Positions 49,440 to 60,999 of a stretch of 64,000 nucleotides of DNA are shown one piece after another; within the stretch, counting starts at the first letter, position 1, and the number at the start of each line of letters is the position of its first letter. A model generated the notes under the pieces. The model saw only the letters and a list, made by a program, of their open reading frames with translations, did not search any database and had not been told where the DNA came from. Both the position numbers and the translations under genes were made by a program. The stretch is from Allolobophora icterica (lineage: Eukaryota > Annelida > Clitellata > Crassiclitellata > Lumbricidae): contig OY744609.1 of NCBI GenBank assembly GCA_963556255.1, positions 3,188,418 through 3,252,417 on the forward strand, given 5' to 3'.

Positions 49440-51540
49440 CGCGAACGCCCAAACAGATCGTCCTATAGCACAAACCTAGGCACGCCTCCCCACTTTGCAA
49501 ACGAATTACAGAATTTTAAAGGAAATTTTTTATTAATATAGAACCATTTCCTGTAATCGTAAAAATTGTATTACACCCGCAACTCTTTAGTTAATATATA
49601 GACCTCTTCTTTCTCAATCTTGAATATTATTCACAAAGTAGGCCTATTTGAGGCTATTTCTCATTGATCAGAAGTAGCCATCGCAAAACCTAAAACGTTA
49701 GAGTTACACGTGAAGAACTTACAAATCTTCGAAATCGAGTTAACTACCAACTCTGTTCATGTTGCAATTTTATATTTATTGCCCTTTCCCACCAAATCAA
49801 CATTTAAAGAATTCTTATTGCATAAGCATTTTACGGTACATATAGTAATCTCCAAACATCTATAGCCCCAATCGAAGGCCAAAGCAGGACACGAGCCTAT
49901 TCACGAGCGCTACGTCAAATCAAAGGAGGTTCCAGAGTATCAATGATCAATGAGATCTGATCAATGAGAAATACATTTGTGAATAATATTCAGAGTACAT
50001 AATTATTTTATATTGTTTGAACTATGCTAAAGTAGTTTTTCATGGCAACGCCTTTCGTGTTTACGTAAAGGTCTTAAACCTGTTTCAAAGTCACTTAAAC
50101 ATTAAACTCTTTTTTCGATCAGATGTTCGTCGAGTAAAGAAAAACAATCTTCACAATCAGTCGGCCAATTATATCGGCTGTTTTCCAACCACCAGAAGTG
50201 ATAGCGCTATAAAATGCAATGATGGCCTGGCATTAGCCTTCATTCATAAAGGTCGGGCTTCTTTGAAGTCCAATTACGTAATTTATTCAAGATTTTCACA
50301 CATAAATTATTCATCGGATGAGCCTCAGTCATTTCGGTTTGTAAATTTGGTCATTGTTAAGAGCTTAAATATGCGCCGAATTTGCGTTAGCTTTTAAGCC
50401 GTTGTTGTTAGGTCAGTGTTGTCTGCGTTTCGAGGGATCGGTGCTACTCGTTCAGCCTCCTCGAAGTTGGTTTTGCTGTCGTCGACAGTGTTGCGTTTTG
50501 ACCAGGATTTGTCGCGTTTTTTGTACATTTCTGATGCGCTTGCAAATCTTTTGCAAATTTTATGCGAACATACCAGCGTAGGGAGCTTTCGACTACTGAT
50601 CGGAACGTAGTTCGGGATTGACTCGGGTTGTATTGCGTATGAACAAATACTAGCTAGAATAAAGCTGTGGAACAAACAGGGTTTGTTTGTAGAGTAAAAA
50701 AAATGGCAGACAAAAGTGGTCCAGTTGAACAGGAGCTTTCATTTTGTTTTAAAATGCATCTGTTAAAATAGGAGCATGATGCAGCTGGAATAACAAAATG
50801 AAGATATGAAACATATCAGGATCTGTAATGAAACCCGATGTCCACATTATAAAAAAATTGACCCTACTGCAGCAGAGGGCAGAAGCAGACTGTACTGTTA
50901 AAACACTAGCAGGTTAACTAGAGGTAAACAGCCATCCCATTTGCCAAAGGTGCTGATGCTCATGCAGCTTTTGGCTCTGAGGCAGAAGTATGCTCACATA
51001 ACTTTTTTGAAGACATTCTATAACAAATAAATAGTACAGTGATATTTACTCTAATATCAGATATAACGAAGTATAATGTTATCCACCTTAGGTCTGTACT
51101 TGGCTGAGGTTGGCTCACACGGCATTTTTAAAGACTTCCCAGACCGCTGAGCTAGGGACCAATTTGTGTGAGTACTGACAACTGAGACTTGAAAGTTCCT
51201 TATCACGAAAGCATTTGTTCACAGATGGCTTAGAACACTTTGAAAAACAGGCCAACAGTTGAGCACATCCGATAAGGTTTCTCTTGAAGAGGTGCTATAT
51301 AAATCTGTGATTACATTCTTAGCAGTGACATCTGGTGAGTGTCATTGTTTTTAAAGTTTTCATTCTGCCTCTGACAGCCAAGTGTATGGTAAATGGAGTT
51401 TATGATCGATTAGTTTGACGACATGCCATAGAAATTAGTGAATAACTTGGCTCAGCTTGTGCTACGGCTTGACGTATGGTGAATGGTTTCTGATTGTAGG
51501 CTACTTTAACGCTGGTTGAGTTCATTGGCTGTTGGATTTT
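49440..51540. other. Region between MRPL27 and the ASB-like gene
   Basis: It probably holds both promoters (the genes are head-to-head). At 50703 an ATG in good context (AAAAAATGGCAGAC) opens a 22-codon frame that could be a first exon of the downstream gene, but no good donor follows. A - strand ORF at 50394-50675 has no recognisable domain. A LINE 3' tail (GAAGAGGTGCTATATAAATC) is at 51260-51315. Confidence 0.35.
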
Positions 51541-51546
51541 CGGCAG

Positions 51547-51605
51547 CCCTGCGATCCGGTTTGTCCAGATGTGGTTGCTCGGATGGGCGCCACCGGTGTC
51601 CCGAG
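51547..51605 (+). CDS. Tentative 5' exon of the ASB-like gene
   Basis: Acceptor ttggattttcggcag, donor CCCGAG|GTAAGG. In the frame that joins the next exon (phase 1) it contains an ATG at 51569 and reads MWLLGWAPPVSR. If the start is instead at 52024, this is 5' UTR. Confidence 0.45.
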
Positions 51606-54060
51606 GTAAGGGGGGCACACTAACAAGTTTTTTAATTGATATTCAGGTAACACCACTTCATGCTGTTCTCAGGACTTAAATGATACACAGCACTGGGTAA
51701 ATTCTTGATGGTGTACCTTTTCAATCCTAACTCCACCCAGTCTTCCACCTTCCAAATTTTCTCGTCGTCGACGAATCTCACCATAGCATTGCCTCTCTGG
51801 CAATAGATCTTTGCTCTGCATCTCTTGGCAACCCCTGTGACATGATTGCTGTGGTCTGGTGCCCTGCGCTTAGTGTTAGACTAGTGCTTTAGGAATTTGG
51901 AGTAAACTTACTATAACAATTTCTAACAATTTCTGGTACATTATAACTCTTACAGATTTGATTTTCATAAATTACATTAACTTGGCTCGGTTATAACGAT
52001 CGGGTTTTCCAGGTCTGTCAACGATGCGAGGAAATACCCAGCGTTGCACTCCACAAGATCTCCACCTTGCGATCATCTCTCGCAACCTCGGCCAGGTGCG
52101 CTGCCTGCTTGAGCTCGGCGTCGATGCCAGCATTCCCGTAAGCGGCGCCACCCCGCTGTCCATGGCTCTCTACAGACAGGACAACGAGATGGTAAGGGCA
52201 CTCCTCGACCACCACCACTACCGACAGGCTTTTGACCTTGACCTGCCAAGTCGTGACCATGTCAGACGTGTCGAACCGCCGCTGATAACCGCTTGTCGTT
52301 TCAACAACTTTGAGGCGGTGCAGCTGCTCGTGGAAAGCGGCGTCAACCTTGAGGCGGTGGACCATGACGGAAGGACTGCTCTACACATGGCTGTGTATCA
52401 GAGATCTCTGAGGATCGTCCAGTATCTGATCAACAAGGGCGTTTGCGTCAACCCGTCGAAGCACTATGCAAAGTCGCCGCTTTTTGCGTCGCTAGGCTAC
52501 TCCGAGAGGTAATTTTAGTTCTTGACGTTCTAGGCTTTTCCACTTGCTCTGATAACATTCCAGACTTTGTGACCCTAGCTGTGGTTGGTGTCATGCTGGG
52601 ATCTGTTAGAACCTGTAACCATTCAGAGGTTGAAAAATGCACTATATAAAGTGGACATGTTGCCCGATTGGTTAGAATGCTCGCCTCATAATGTGTCGAG
52701 TACAGGTTCGATCCTCCTCCCAGGAGACGGTTACTGTGTAGGAACCTTGAACAAGTCCTTCACTCACAATTACTCAGCACCATCGATTGGTGCTTGGTGA
52801 TTTGCTTAATAAATACTTAATAATAACAATAGTAATAATATCTATATAAATAAAGAGAAGACTCTGTCTGTCTGTCTGTCACAGCGATCTTTGACCGCGA
52901 TGCATTTCTACAGCTTTGGACCTTTTCACTCCAAACCTTCACTACTGTCTCGGGGTGGGCATTACACACCCAGTGTGAGGCTTCGCGTCCCCCGTTTTCA
53001 CCGCTACCATGGTCTCCCGGGCCAAAACCTACCTGGGCAATGCATTTTTAGCTGGTAAAAAAAACTTACACTCAACCTATTTTCACTCGCCAGATGGCGC
53101 CGCCGGGTTAAGCAGCTACAGTACAGATTCGCTAGAAGGATTGAAACTTTCACTCAACTAAACCCGGCCAATGCCGGGTTAAGCAGTGTTTTGTTGCTTA
53201 TTCGCTAGTGGGATTGAAACACCCAAAACGCCGGGTTAAGCAGCTTCGCGTCCCCCATTTTGACCGCTACCATGGTGTCCCGGCCCAAAACCTCCGAAAC
53301 CCGGGCAACGCCGGGTAAACCAGCTAGTTATTAATAATAAAGAAGCCAGGCAACTATGCATGGTAAGTAGTGTTGGATGTTGACCTGGAACCGAACCAAT
53401 GTTTGCATGCCCACCAATTCTGTTTTGACTAAGCATCTGTGAATAATCTGGTGCGTGTGACTTAGCGTACAGTTGGTGCCATTTAAGTCTTGAGATTATG
53501 AAAGTCTTGAGATTATAACTGGATGGATGGGTGGATGGATGGATGCATAGATGGATTGGTGGGTGGATGAACGGATTGAAGTATTTATATCCTTATAAGT
53601 AAACAAAACTGTCTTGAACACATTCCATTTTAATTTTAATAGGCGCGAGAAAATCGCCGAGCTGCTGATCCTGTCCGGTGCTGACACGCAGATCGAGGGC
53701 CCGACATCGTCAGTCATCAGCTGCACCATCTACCACTCTCACTCGAGCCTTCCTTACCGGCGTATTCTCCAACTGATGATCTCGGCAGGCTGTAGCATCG
53801 GAGGGGACGCAAGGGCTCGCAACCAGTGGCAAAAGAACATGCCCTTTGCACCCAACTCGGAAGTTTATACCCTCGTCTCGCACGAGTTCTCTAACCCCGT
53901 CTCGCTTCAGCGCATGTGCCTTTTCGTCATCCGACGCTGCGTCGCGGATGGCTGTCGAGGGCGGTTCTTCCGCCGAGCCCTCCAGAAACTGCCCCTGCCG
54001 AAGGCGCTGATGGAGATGGTTGCGCTTGGCGATAATCATCAGAATTGGCTGAGTCGATAG
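51569..54060 (+). CDS. Ankyrin-repeat SOCS-box protein (ASB-like E3 ligase substrate receptor)
   Basis: Coding segments 51569-51605 (tentative), 52013-52508 and 53643-54060 give 316 aa; from the alternative ATG at 52024 the product is 300 aa. Five to six ankyrin repeats can be read, the clearest being PLITACRFNNFEAVQLLVES, DGRTALHMAVYQRSLRIVQY and EKIAELLILSGADTQIE. The C-terminus has a SOCS box: BC-box SLQRMCLFVI fits (S/T)LxxxCxxx(I/L/V) and the Cul5-box LPLP follows (KLPLPKALM). Such proteins bind elongin B/C and CUL5/RBX2 and present ankyrin-bound substrates for ubiquitination. Exon GC is higher than in the surroundings. No specific ASB number can be assigned; further 5' exons are possible. 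Confidence 0.85.
52013..52508 (+). CDS. ASB-like exon with ankyrin repeats 1-4
   Basis: Acceptor cgggttttccag, donor TCCGAGAG|GTAATT, phase 2. Repeats include DLHLAIISRNLGQVRCLLEL and GATPLSMALYRQDNEMVRAL. Confidence 0.9.
52660..52835 (+). mobile_element. SINE family 3
   Basis: TTGGTTAGAATGCTCGCCTC, GGTTCGATCCTCCTCCCAGG, TTACTGTGTAGGAACCTTGA, TCCTTCACTCACAATTACTC, AT-rich tail with (TAA)n. Confidence 0.88.
52841..53327 (+). mobile_element. Non-autonomous Helitron, 487 bp
   Basis: Starts TCTATATAAATAAAGAGAAG after an A and ends with the hairpin CCCGGGCAACGCCGGG, a spacer and CAGCTAG, followed by T. This is the 5'-TC ... hairpin-CTAG-3' structure of Helitrons inserted between A and T, without target duplication. 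Two internal segments (GCTTCGCGTCCCC...ACCGCTACCATGG and GCCGGGTTAAGCAG...GGATTGAAAC) are each present twice. Confidence 0.88.
53515..53580. repeat. (GGAT)n repeat
   Basis: GGATGGATGGGTGGATGGAT tract in the last ASB-like intron. Confidence 0.85.
53643..54060 (+). CDS. ASB-like last exon: final ankyrin repeats and SOCS box
   Basis: Acceptor ccattttaattttaatag; phase fits (AG + G = Arg). Contains EKIAELLILSGADTQIEGPT, then the SOCS box and stop TAG at 54058. Confidence 0.9.
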
Positions 54061-54219
54061 TGACTGTGGCAGCATTGGCGGTTGTGTTTGGATTCCGAGC
54101 GGGAATTCGCGCGAGGTTTTGTTACGGTTTTAATAAGGGTGGTTCTGTTGATGTTGGCTTCAACTTGCATGGTTTTGTTAGGTTTGGTATTAGCGTTTGG
54201 GCTTTGAGGATGATTTTAA

Positions 54220-54405
54220 TGTTGGCTTTCATGAGATGATCGTGTTGGCTTTCATGAGATGATCATATATTGGCTTTCATGAGATGATCATGTTGGCTTT
54301 GAGAAAGTGCTTATGCTGGCACTCGTGGGATAGTCATGTTGGCCTTGAAAAGGTGCTGATTCCGGCTCTCATGAGCTGATCGTGTTGAATTTTAGAAAGT
54401 GATCT
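54220..54405. repeat. Tandem TTGGCTTTCATGAGATGATC repeat, 26-30 bp
   Basis: Six diverging units just 3' of the ASB-like stop; could lie in its 3' UTR. Confidence 0.9.
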
Positions 54406-54559
54406 TTTTGCCTCTGCCAAAACAGCATTGCATTGGCTTTGGAAGGGTGATGGTGCAGTATTTTTTATCAAACCTTTTACAGTACCATTCTTATACCTCT
54501 TGGTGACACTCCATACATGGTCATCTCACTGACCTTCACAAGTGTGACTTAAGATTGTT

Positions 54560-54840
54560 ATTGTCATTGGACATTTATAAAAGCGCCACACAATGAGTCA
54601 GAGCCACTCCTGACCAAAGTCTGTGCTATCACTAACAAATAAAATGGACCTGATGCGTTTCCGGAACAGAGCTTAGGCTGAGGAGCTAGAAGATATGCAG
54701 GAAATGCATGTTGAGGTGAATCAAGTGAAACAATATGTATATGCTGAGTGGAAGTCACTTCCAGTTGGAAAGTGACATATGTCAGATTACGTTCGAATTG
54801 ATATGCAGAAGCAAGGAACCTGCAGATCCCCACAGCCTCA
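54560..54840 (-). mobile_element. LINE RT C-terminal fragment, degenerate
   Basis: Same family as 23985-24390 (AAAAGCGCCACACAATGAGTC 3' end, TTCCGGAACAGAGC, GAGGAGCTAGAAG), with frames broken. Confidence 0.65.
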
Positions 54841-54849
54841 TGTTCTTAC

Positions 54850-55850
54850 GCTGGGGCATGCATGTGGGATGTATTTATGGACCTGAACATTTATATAGCA
54901 CATTTTAAAGACCTTTTGAAGGCACCTTTTGAAGGCACTGGAAGTTTGCTACTGGGAATCCAGTGCGGGCACTTCGCCCAGAATTGACAGTGTTATAGCA
55001 ATGCCAACGTCATACAGAGCTGTTAATCGGTGTACCGTGTAATGGAGTTAAAAGATGGTTGTTAAGTGCACTGTGTTACAACTGCAGTTTGTGTGGATGT
55101 AGCACACAAGATCTGATTGTTGATAAGCGGTTATCGTCTGTGCACGTGTAGAGATGTAGCACGTACGAGAGATCTGATGTGTTTGTGTACTGGTATACGT
55201 ATGCCTTCATGTGTGTATGTTTGATGTATGTACATGGAGGAATGCACGAGAAAGCAGAACTTCGCAAGTCTCGATGGGGACTTTTACAGATTTCTGGGGT
55301 GTGGTCATTAGACTGCCCCTTGTGTATCTGCATTTATGGTTAGTGACATTGACAGTGTTTTTCTGTTGACTCGTCGTAATTAATTAATTATTTGATTGTT
55401 TAGGTACCGTTTAATGAAACTGTGTCATTACATAGAAGATTTGCGTGTCTTCCTCATGTAGCCAGGTTCGGACTGGCACTCCCAGAGTACGAATTCTTAG
55501 TATTAATTACAACTGCATGCTAGTCTGGCAAAATATACTGACTGGGTAAATTTCCCTGTTGCTTCCAGTTAGGAAACTCTGTTTTTTGTTCTCATATTGT
55601 TCGTGCACTATCTGGCCCGATTTGTACATGTTCTAAATGGAGCAGGGATGAAGAAGCCAATGCTTATTGTATATTACGTAAGTTAGTATTGTTTATTTGG
55701 TTTGTTTTAAATGGCTAGTAATCCACAGTAAGTAAGCACGCTTGTTGAATGATTTTAGTGGTTTGTGTGGATCTTGTTTAATGCTTCTTCTTTACGTTAA
55801 GTTTTCTGCTCTATATGAGTTGTTAGATGACATCTATGGTGCACAGCGGT
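54850..55850. other. Intergenic, no gene recognised
   Basis: Short ORFs only. The GGTTCGGACTGGCACTCCCA segment at about 55465 belongs to the dispersed element also found in the 33-36 kb field. Confidence 0.4.
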
Positions 55851-55854
55851 TCTG

Positions 55855-55972
55855 TACAATACATACAATACAATACAACACAATACATACAATACAATAC
55901 AACACAATACATACAATACAATACAACACAATACATACAATACAATACAACACAATACATACAATACATTGC
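55855..55972. repeat. 24-bp tandem repeat ACATACAATACAATACAACACAAT
   Basis: About five units with exact 24-bp spacing (55861, 55885, 55909 and on). Confidence 0.95.
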
Positions 55973-56299
55973 AACTGTTTTTTGGCAATGCTTTTGTTAC
56001 AACGTTCCAAAGTGCACATTGAAGCGGGGCACACGTTTAGAGCCACTGTACTGTACCTTCGTAAAAAAATGCCTTACCATAATAAAGGATTACTTGCCTT
56101 AGTAAGTAATTCCCTTACCTTAATAAGCAAGTGATCACCTCACCTTAATAAATTATTGCCTGATGTCAATAAGTAAACGACAGCCTTGGTCGTACCCGAA
56201 TGGGTGGATATGTCGTCGGACAAAGGCACACCGCTGAAGTCTGGCCAGAAATTACAGGGCTTGATGTACAACGTTTTGAGCTTTCTTTAGATGAATATA

Positions 56300-56560
56300 G
56301 ATTAAATATACATGTATGCAAAGTCATATACTATGTATGTATATGTATATATACTAGGTTATATGCAGCTAAATATGTAATATATATATATTACATATAT
56401 TTAGCTGTATATATATAAAACCTATATATTTAGCTGTGTATATATATATATATACTCGTATATATATATATATAGCTGTATATATATATATATATTTGTG
56501 TTTTTGAAGATATATATGTGCAGGCATGTACACGTGTATATATTTTAGGAATATGTTATA
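56300..56560. repeat. (TATA)n tract with ATATATTTAGCTGTATAT palindromes
   Basis: Self-complementary TA-rich DNA; several copies of TATTTAGCTGTATA. Confidence 0.85.
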
Positions 56561-57599
56561 ATATATATTTATATGCTGGAACAATTTTTCTTTTTTTTCA
56601 AGCAATGCCTCAAACTCCATTTCTCATTGGCTTTTAAACATCTGGATATCTAATGCTCTTCACCCAGTAACTGACTCACCGTGCCTCAGAGTCGCACTTC
56701 TGTGTGACTTTGCGCACGTTAATAATTTTTGTAATAATATGTAATAATATATATGTGTGTGTTTTGAATTGCTTTTGTGAGAGTGTTGCTTTAGCTAGTA
56801 GTGTCCAGCTCTGGTCATTGTAAAAACATTATCGTTGAATTTTGAAAAAATACTGGTCGGACAAGTTGTGCTATTATTCGCTGACTTTTCTGCGACGTTA
56901 TTTAATTTTCAGTATTTTTACGACGCTATTTAATTTCTTTGAGCAGTTTTTTAGTCGTGTGTTAATGTTTCATCGCACTGTTGTTCTCCGGTTGTCAATT
57001 TTTGGGTTGTTACTGTCACGGTTGTGCTGGAATCTTAGCTGCGTTGCATCCGAGAAATGTAAGATAATGTAATATAGGTGTAGTGCAAATAAAAATTTAT
57101 GTAGTGCCTTTTAATTACGTATTTAAGGTACTCCCTGCCAGTCTAAACTGTCAGAAAGATGCTCCAAAAGCTGGAGAAAGTCTCCACTGGCAGGCTTTTG
57201 CATGCATGTAGAACGCGACCAGTGGATTCTCCTCCAGCCTGACAGTTGTGGCTGATGCACGCGCCATGTAAGATAAGCATCAATAGCCGACACGGTAGAG
57301 CACCCTAGAAGCAAATTGCAAGTTATGATGTGTCATTAAATGTTGTTGTTACTGCAATACATTACAGAGCTGTCGATGTTACCTTGTGGTATTACATTAC
57401 ATTACAGAGCTGGTCTCTGTTCCATGATGGGCTTCTGACAAGCTGGCAACAGCAGACACTAATGTGGCTGGGCAGAGACGTGTTTTGTGTGGTATCACCC
57501 ACCACAATCGGGTACCAAGCACGACTTCTTCATGATGAGAAATGTCAGGATATGTGCATGGCCAGAGAACTCTTTCCAACTGTAAGGTCCACTTGTGCC

Positions 57600-57765
57600 C
57601 CCTGGCCAACTCAGCTATAATAAGCACGCTGACCGTACGTACACTGTCGGTGGGAAGATGAGACGGTGAGGGAGAGGACTGGCCACCCATCCTCACATGC
57701 CGAGGCTAAGAAAATGAAGTCGCTAACACTTCATACCCATGGCTGTGTTTTCGGGTTATCACAAG
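57600..57765 (+). mobile_element. SINE family 1, head lost
   Basis: CAACTCAGCTATAATAAGCA, ACTGTCGGTGGGAAGATGAG, GGCTAAGAAAATGAAGTCGC. Confidence 0.8.
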
Positions 57766-58024
57766 GAGCTTCTTCTAAGTCAAAAGCTGTGTGCTCGTTA
57801 TCGTAAATGGTGTTAATTAAAGTTCATTAAGAATATCGAGTTCATCTGTGTGCGAATATAGTGCTCAGATGGGCTAAAAGGTACAGCACATTCAGTGTCT
57901 GGCTATCTCTGTCTCTGGCCCAAATAGTGTCTGCAGTTGTCGAACATGTTACTGCTATGAATGTGGTCTTGTAAACAGACAATTTGTGTCCTGGTAAGTA
58001 ATTGTTGATTCGTGTAGCTTAGAA

Positions 58025-58336
58025 CAGTGGTTCCCAAACTTTTCTGGGTCGCGACCCACTTGTGAATATCTTGGCATGCACTGTGTATAATTAACCATTG
58101 TGTACTAAAATTTGCTTCGTAAATTGCTATCGAAATATGCAGATTTACGTACAGCGTTTAGAAATTTAAAGCATTAAAAGGAAACTTGTGTTAAAACAGT
58201 TTAAAATTTATTGCAGTCCAGCTAGTTATAGCCCAATCATAGCCAAATGTTGTTGCTGTAAAAAAATAAATGTTTCCCGAAAAAATTCGGCGACCCACTT
58301 GCCAGAGCTTTGCGACCCACAGTTTGGGAAACTCTG
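58025..58336. mobile_element. hAT-type MITE, 312 bp
   Basis: Termini CAGTGGTTCCCAAACT / AGTTTGGGAAACTCTG, with perfect 8-bp duplication GCTTAGAA (58017-58024 and 58337-58344). TCGCGACCCACTTG near one end matches GCGACCCACTTG near the other. Confidence 0.92.
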
Positions 58337-58414
58337 GCTTAGAAAGTCGTTCGTATATTTATTTTATTTATCATACATGTATTTGTTTATGAATAAAACA
58401 TAAAAAGATACTGT

Positions 58415-58555
58415 GTCATGGTAGCTGATTGGTTAAAGCGTTTGGCTTGTAACACGGAGAGTACGGTTCAAGCCTTGCATAAGACTACTCTGTAGGGACC
58501 ACCTTGAGGAAGCCCTTTGCTTGTAGTTGCTTCGTGCCTCCAATTTAGATTTCGT
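58415..58555 (+). mobile_element. SINE family 3, diverged
   Basis: TGATTGGTTAAAGCGTTTGG head, GTACGGTTCAAGCC B-box-like, CTCTGTAGGGACCACCTTGA. Confidence 0.7.
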
Positions 58556-58599
58556 TGGTGTTTAACGACACTGTGTCACAACAACAAAGGTGACTAGCG

Positions 58600-59690
58600 T
58601 TGCCCTCCTCCTTTCTTCAGGCTTTGGACTGGCACTACCACGCGTATGGTAGTGGCACAGTTCAAATTTCAGTTAAAAGTTCATATTAAATAACCTTACA
58701 CATGTAATCGATGCAACTCTGTTTGGGAAACTGTTGGTTTGGAATCAGTTGGCATGCCGCAACCGGGAGCAATATCAGATGGGCACTCGTGGCTGTAAGT
58801 CAGTTTGCTAACTGGGTGCTATGGGCCCTATGGGGGCTCAGGTTAACAGCTCGTAAAGGACTAGGAGATATAATTCCTGTCATCTTTGCATGGCAGCTCA
58901 AAGTCAGCGACGGCAAACAACTGGGTGAAAGAGACTTCCGTAGCACGTAGGACTCACTCCATATTGCTGTTTGCAGAAGACGCTCCTTGGCGGCACTCAT
59001 CCTCTTGGCTCTAGACATAAACCTCTCCAATCTGCATCCGTCAACACTTGAGGTGAAACCCGACACTTGAAAACCCACCAAGCTGGAGCCACATACAAAA
59101 AGTTTGGCGACAGTTGTAGCCAACGTCACAGAATTTATGCATGCGAGCCGGCCACTGGTGACTCATCTAGATGTTTGCTAACTGGTAAAATTAATAATTC
59201 TGTTCTTAATAAAAATTTTAATTGCATTTGATTAGTTTCGTGGAGTGGCTCTCCATAAATTTCGTAAATAAATAATAAAAATACACGCTGTGGGTGTGCA
59301 TGGATGTGTGCCGTTGTCTGGATTTCATTGTGTGCTCAAGTTCAACAAATCTGTCTCCGGCACGAGACACGTCAACACCAACCACTTGTCTGGAGTCATT
59401 ACACAGAGTCCATGCAGCAGGCTGAAACCCACAACCAACGGAACACACAGACGTGGCATGCTACTGAATGAATCACTGTTCTGCACAAGAAAGACTAGCA
59501 GTGATGTGGAGACTTCCGTTATCACAATGCACGAATCAGTAGTCACTGCTACGCAAAACCCATTTGGACATCTTCTGGTCTAAACCAGTTGGGTAAGTGA
59601 TGTTCCAGCGACGGGTGCTAAGCAAAAATCCCTTCATTACACTCGAGGAATTTCAAAATTTCTTCTCGAGTTGCACGGACTTGACCTGAT
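58600..59690. other. Intergenic, repeat-derived
   Basis: Starts with the CGTTGCCCTCCTCC...GGCTTTGGACTGGCACTACC dispersed segment. ORFs at 58800-59129 (-) and 59290-59583 (+) show no domain I recognise. Confidence 0.35.
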
Positions 59691-59699
59691 TATGGCTTG

Positions 59700-59950
59700 G
59701 TTTTAGTGTACTACCGGTTGATGCTTTCAAAGATGCAACGTCGTGCCTTTTCAGTGGTTGGGTCGAGCACATGGAATAACCTTCCCTCAGATCTGCGTAT
59801 TCTTTTAACCAGGGACTCTGCATACAACCTTCAACCTGGGCTGGGAGCGACTACTCTTCACAAGCATTTTAAAATGTTCTTTATCGCCGGAAGCAACTCT
59901 GAGTAGGTGTCTTGGAGAGGTGCTACATAAATACTTTAAATAAATGAATG
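59700..59950 (+). mobile_element. LINE 3' end, RT C-terminus
   Basis: MQRRAFSVVGSSTWNNLPSD, LHKHFKMFFIAGSNSE-stop, then GAGAGGTGCTACATAAATAC and an (AATG)n tail. Confidence 0.8.
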
Positions 59951-60159
59951 ACTTGTGCATTAGACACTGGGGCAATGGAGGTTACTAATTACAATTACCC
60001 CACAGTAAACTAAATACACATCAATACACAGTATATTGAACTCTGCCACAGCCCGTACTCTGGTAGTGCCAGTCCAAAGCCTGGATAAAGGAGGAGAGTG
60101 ATATCAACAGCCCTGGCAACCATAAGATGACATCAAATACTGGAAACTAAGTACAGAAC

Positions 60160-60420
60160 GTATTTTATTGTCGCACATATCAACTGCAAGTCCCGAAGTC
60201 TTCTACGAGGCCTGGCGACTGTTCCTTCTCTGTTGCTGGACCCACTGCATGGAACACACTTCCCAACCGCGTGAGGAATGCACCAAAACTGGAGACATTC
60301 AAGTCACAGCTCAAGGAACCTATTTAAAAAAATCTCGTACGAATGTATCGATTGCTGACCTCGTGTACTCTGCCCTTTTCTTCGGCCTCGGCTGTGCTAC
60401 ATAAATCGTCCTGTAATAAA
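60160..60420 (+). mobile_element. LINE 3' end, RT C-terminus
   Basis: In frame: RRPGDCSFSVAGPTAWNTLP, NRVRNAPKLETFKSQLK, matching the FSVAGPxxWNxLPxxVR...FKxxLK tail; frame shifts later. Ends GGCTGTGCTACATAAATCGT. Confidence 0.75.
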
Positions 60421-60774
60421 CTGCACCAAAGAAGTCACTACATGTACCACGAAAAACATACAAGGACAATTCATATTTAATCAGAACTAATCGGATCTGA
60501 AAAATTGCCATAGTGCCCTTGAAATCATGTACAAAGCATGCCAAACTCTGGGGCAAGTCTAGCTGTTGAGATGTGAAAGTCCAAGACATCAGATTCGTAA
60601 GGTTTCTCAATTTCATTCAACTGGACATGGGGAAAAAACTTCCATTAAAACGGTAGTAAACAGCTGGAAAGAGCAATCAAGAACACACAATAAAAGCAAG
60701 TATGTTTAAATCCGCCCATAAGAAAACATTTTTAAAATGTGCTCCCTACCAGCTACCTTGTGCTGTCAGCTCGT

Positions 60775-60995
60775 GGAGCTCTAGCGATCGTCATGGTGAA
60801 CACTCCATTGTTTCCTATTCGATGAAAAGTCCCTTAATTCCGCCAAATTCATACCAGTTACATCTTGTATCTCATCCATCCATCTCCTCCTTGGGCGACC
60901 CCGTCTTCTCCTCCCCTCACCACACACCAGCATCATTTCCTTCTCCAGACCATCAGATCGCATAACATGTCCAAAGAACCTTAGCTTCATTCTTG
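60775..60995 (-). mobile_element. LINE fragment, second type (C-terminal FGHVMR...GRPRRRW)
   Basis: - strand frame MKLRFFGHVMRSDGLEKEMM, RRRRGRPRRRWMDEIQDVTG, MNLAELRDFSSNRKQW. The L.FGHV.R...LEK......G.RRRGRPR.RW.D.I......G.sl.E......DR..WR pattern is the C-terminus of many LINE endonuclease-reverse transcriptases. Confidence 0.8.
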
Positions 60996-60999
60996 TCGC

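Noticed and set aside
50703..50771. ATG in strong context opening 22 codons as first exon of the ASB-like gene
   Set aside because: No good donor in a phase that joins the next exon; kept only as a possibility.
53138..53220. CRISPR-like GGATTGAAAC repeat ends (53138-53147 and 53211-53220)
   Set aside because: Only two copies inside a Helitron in an animal intron, with no array spacing or cas genes.
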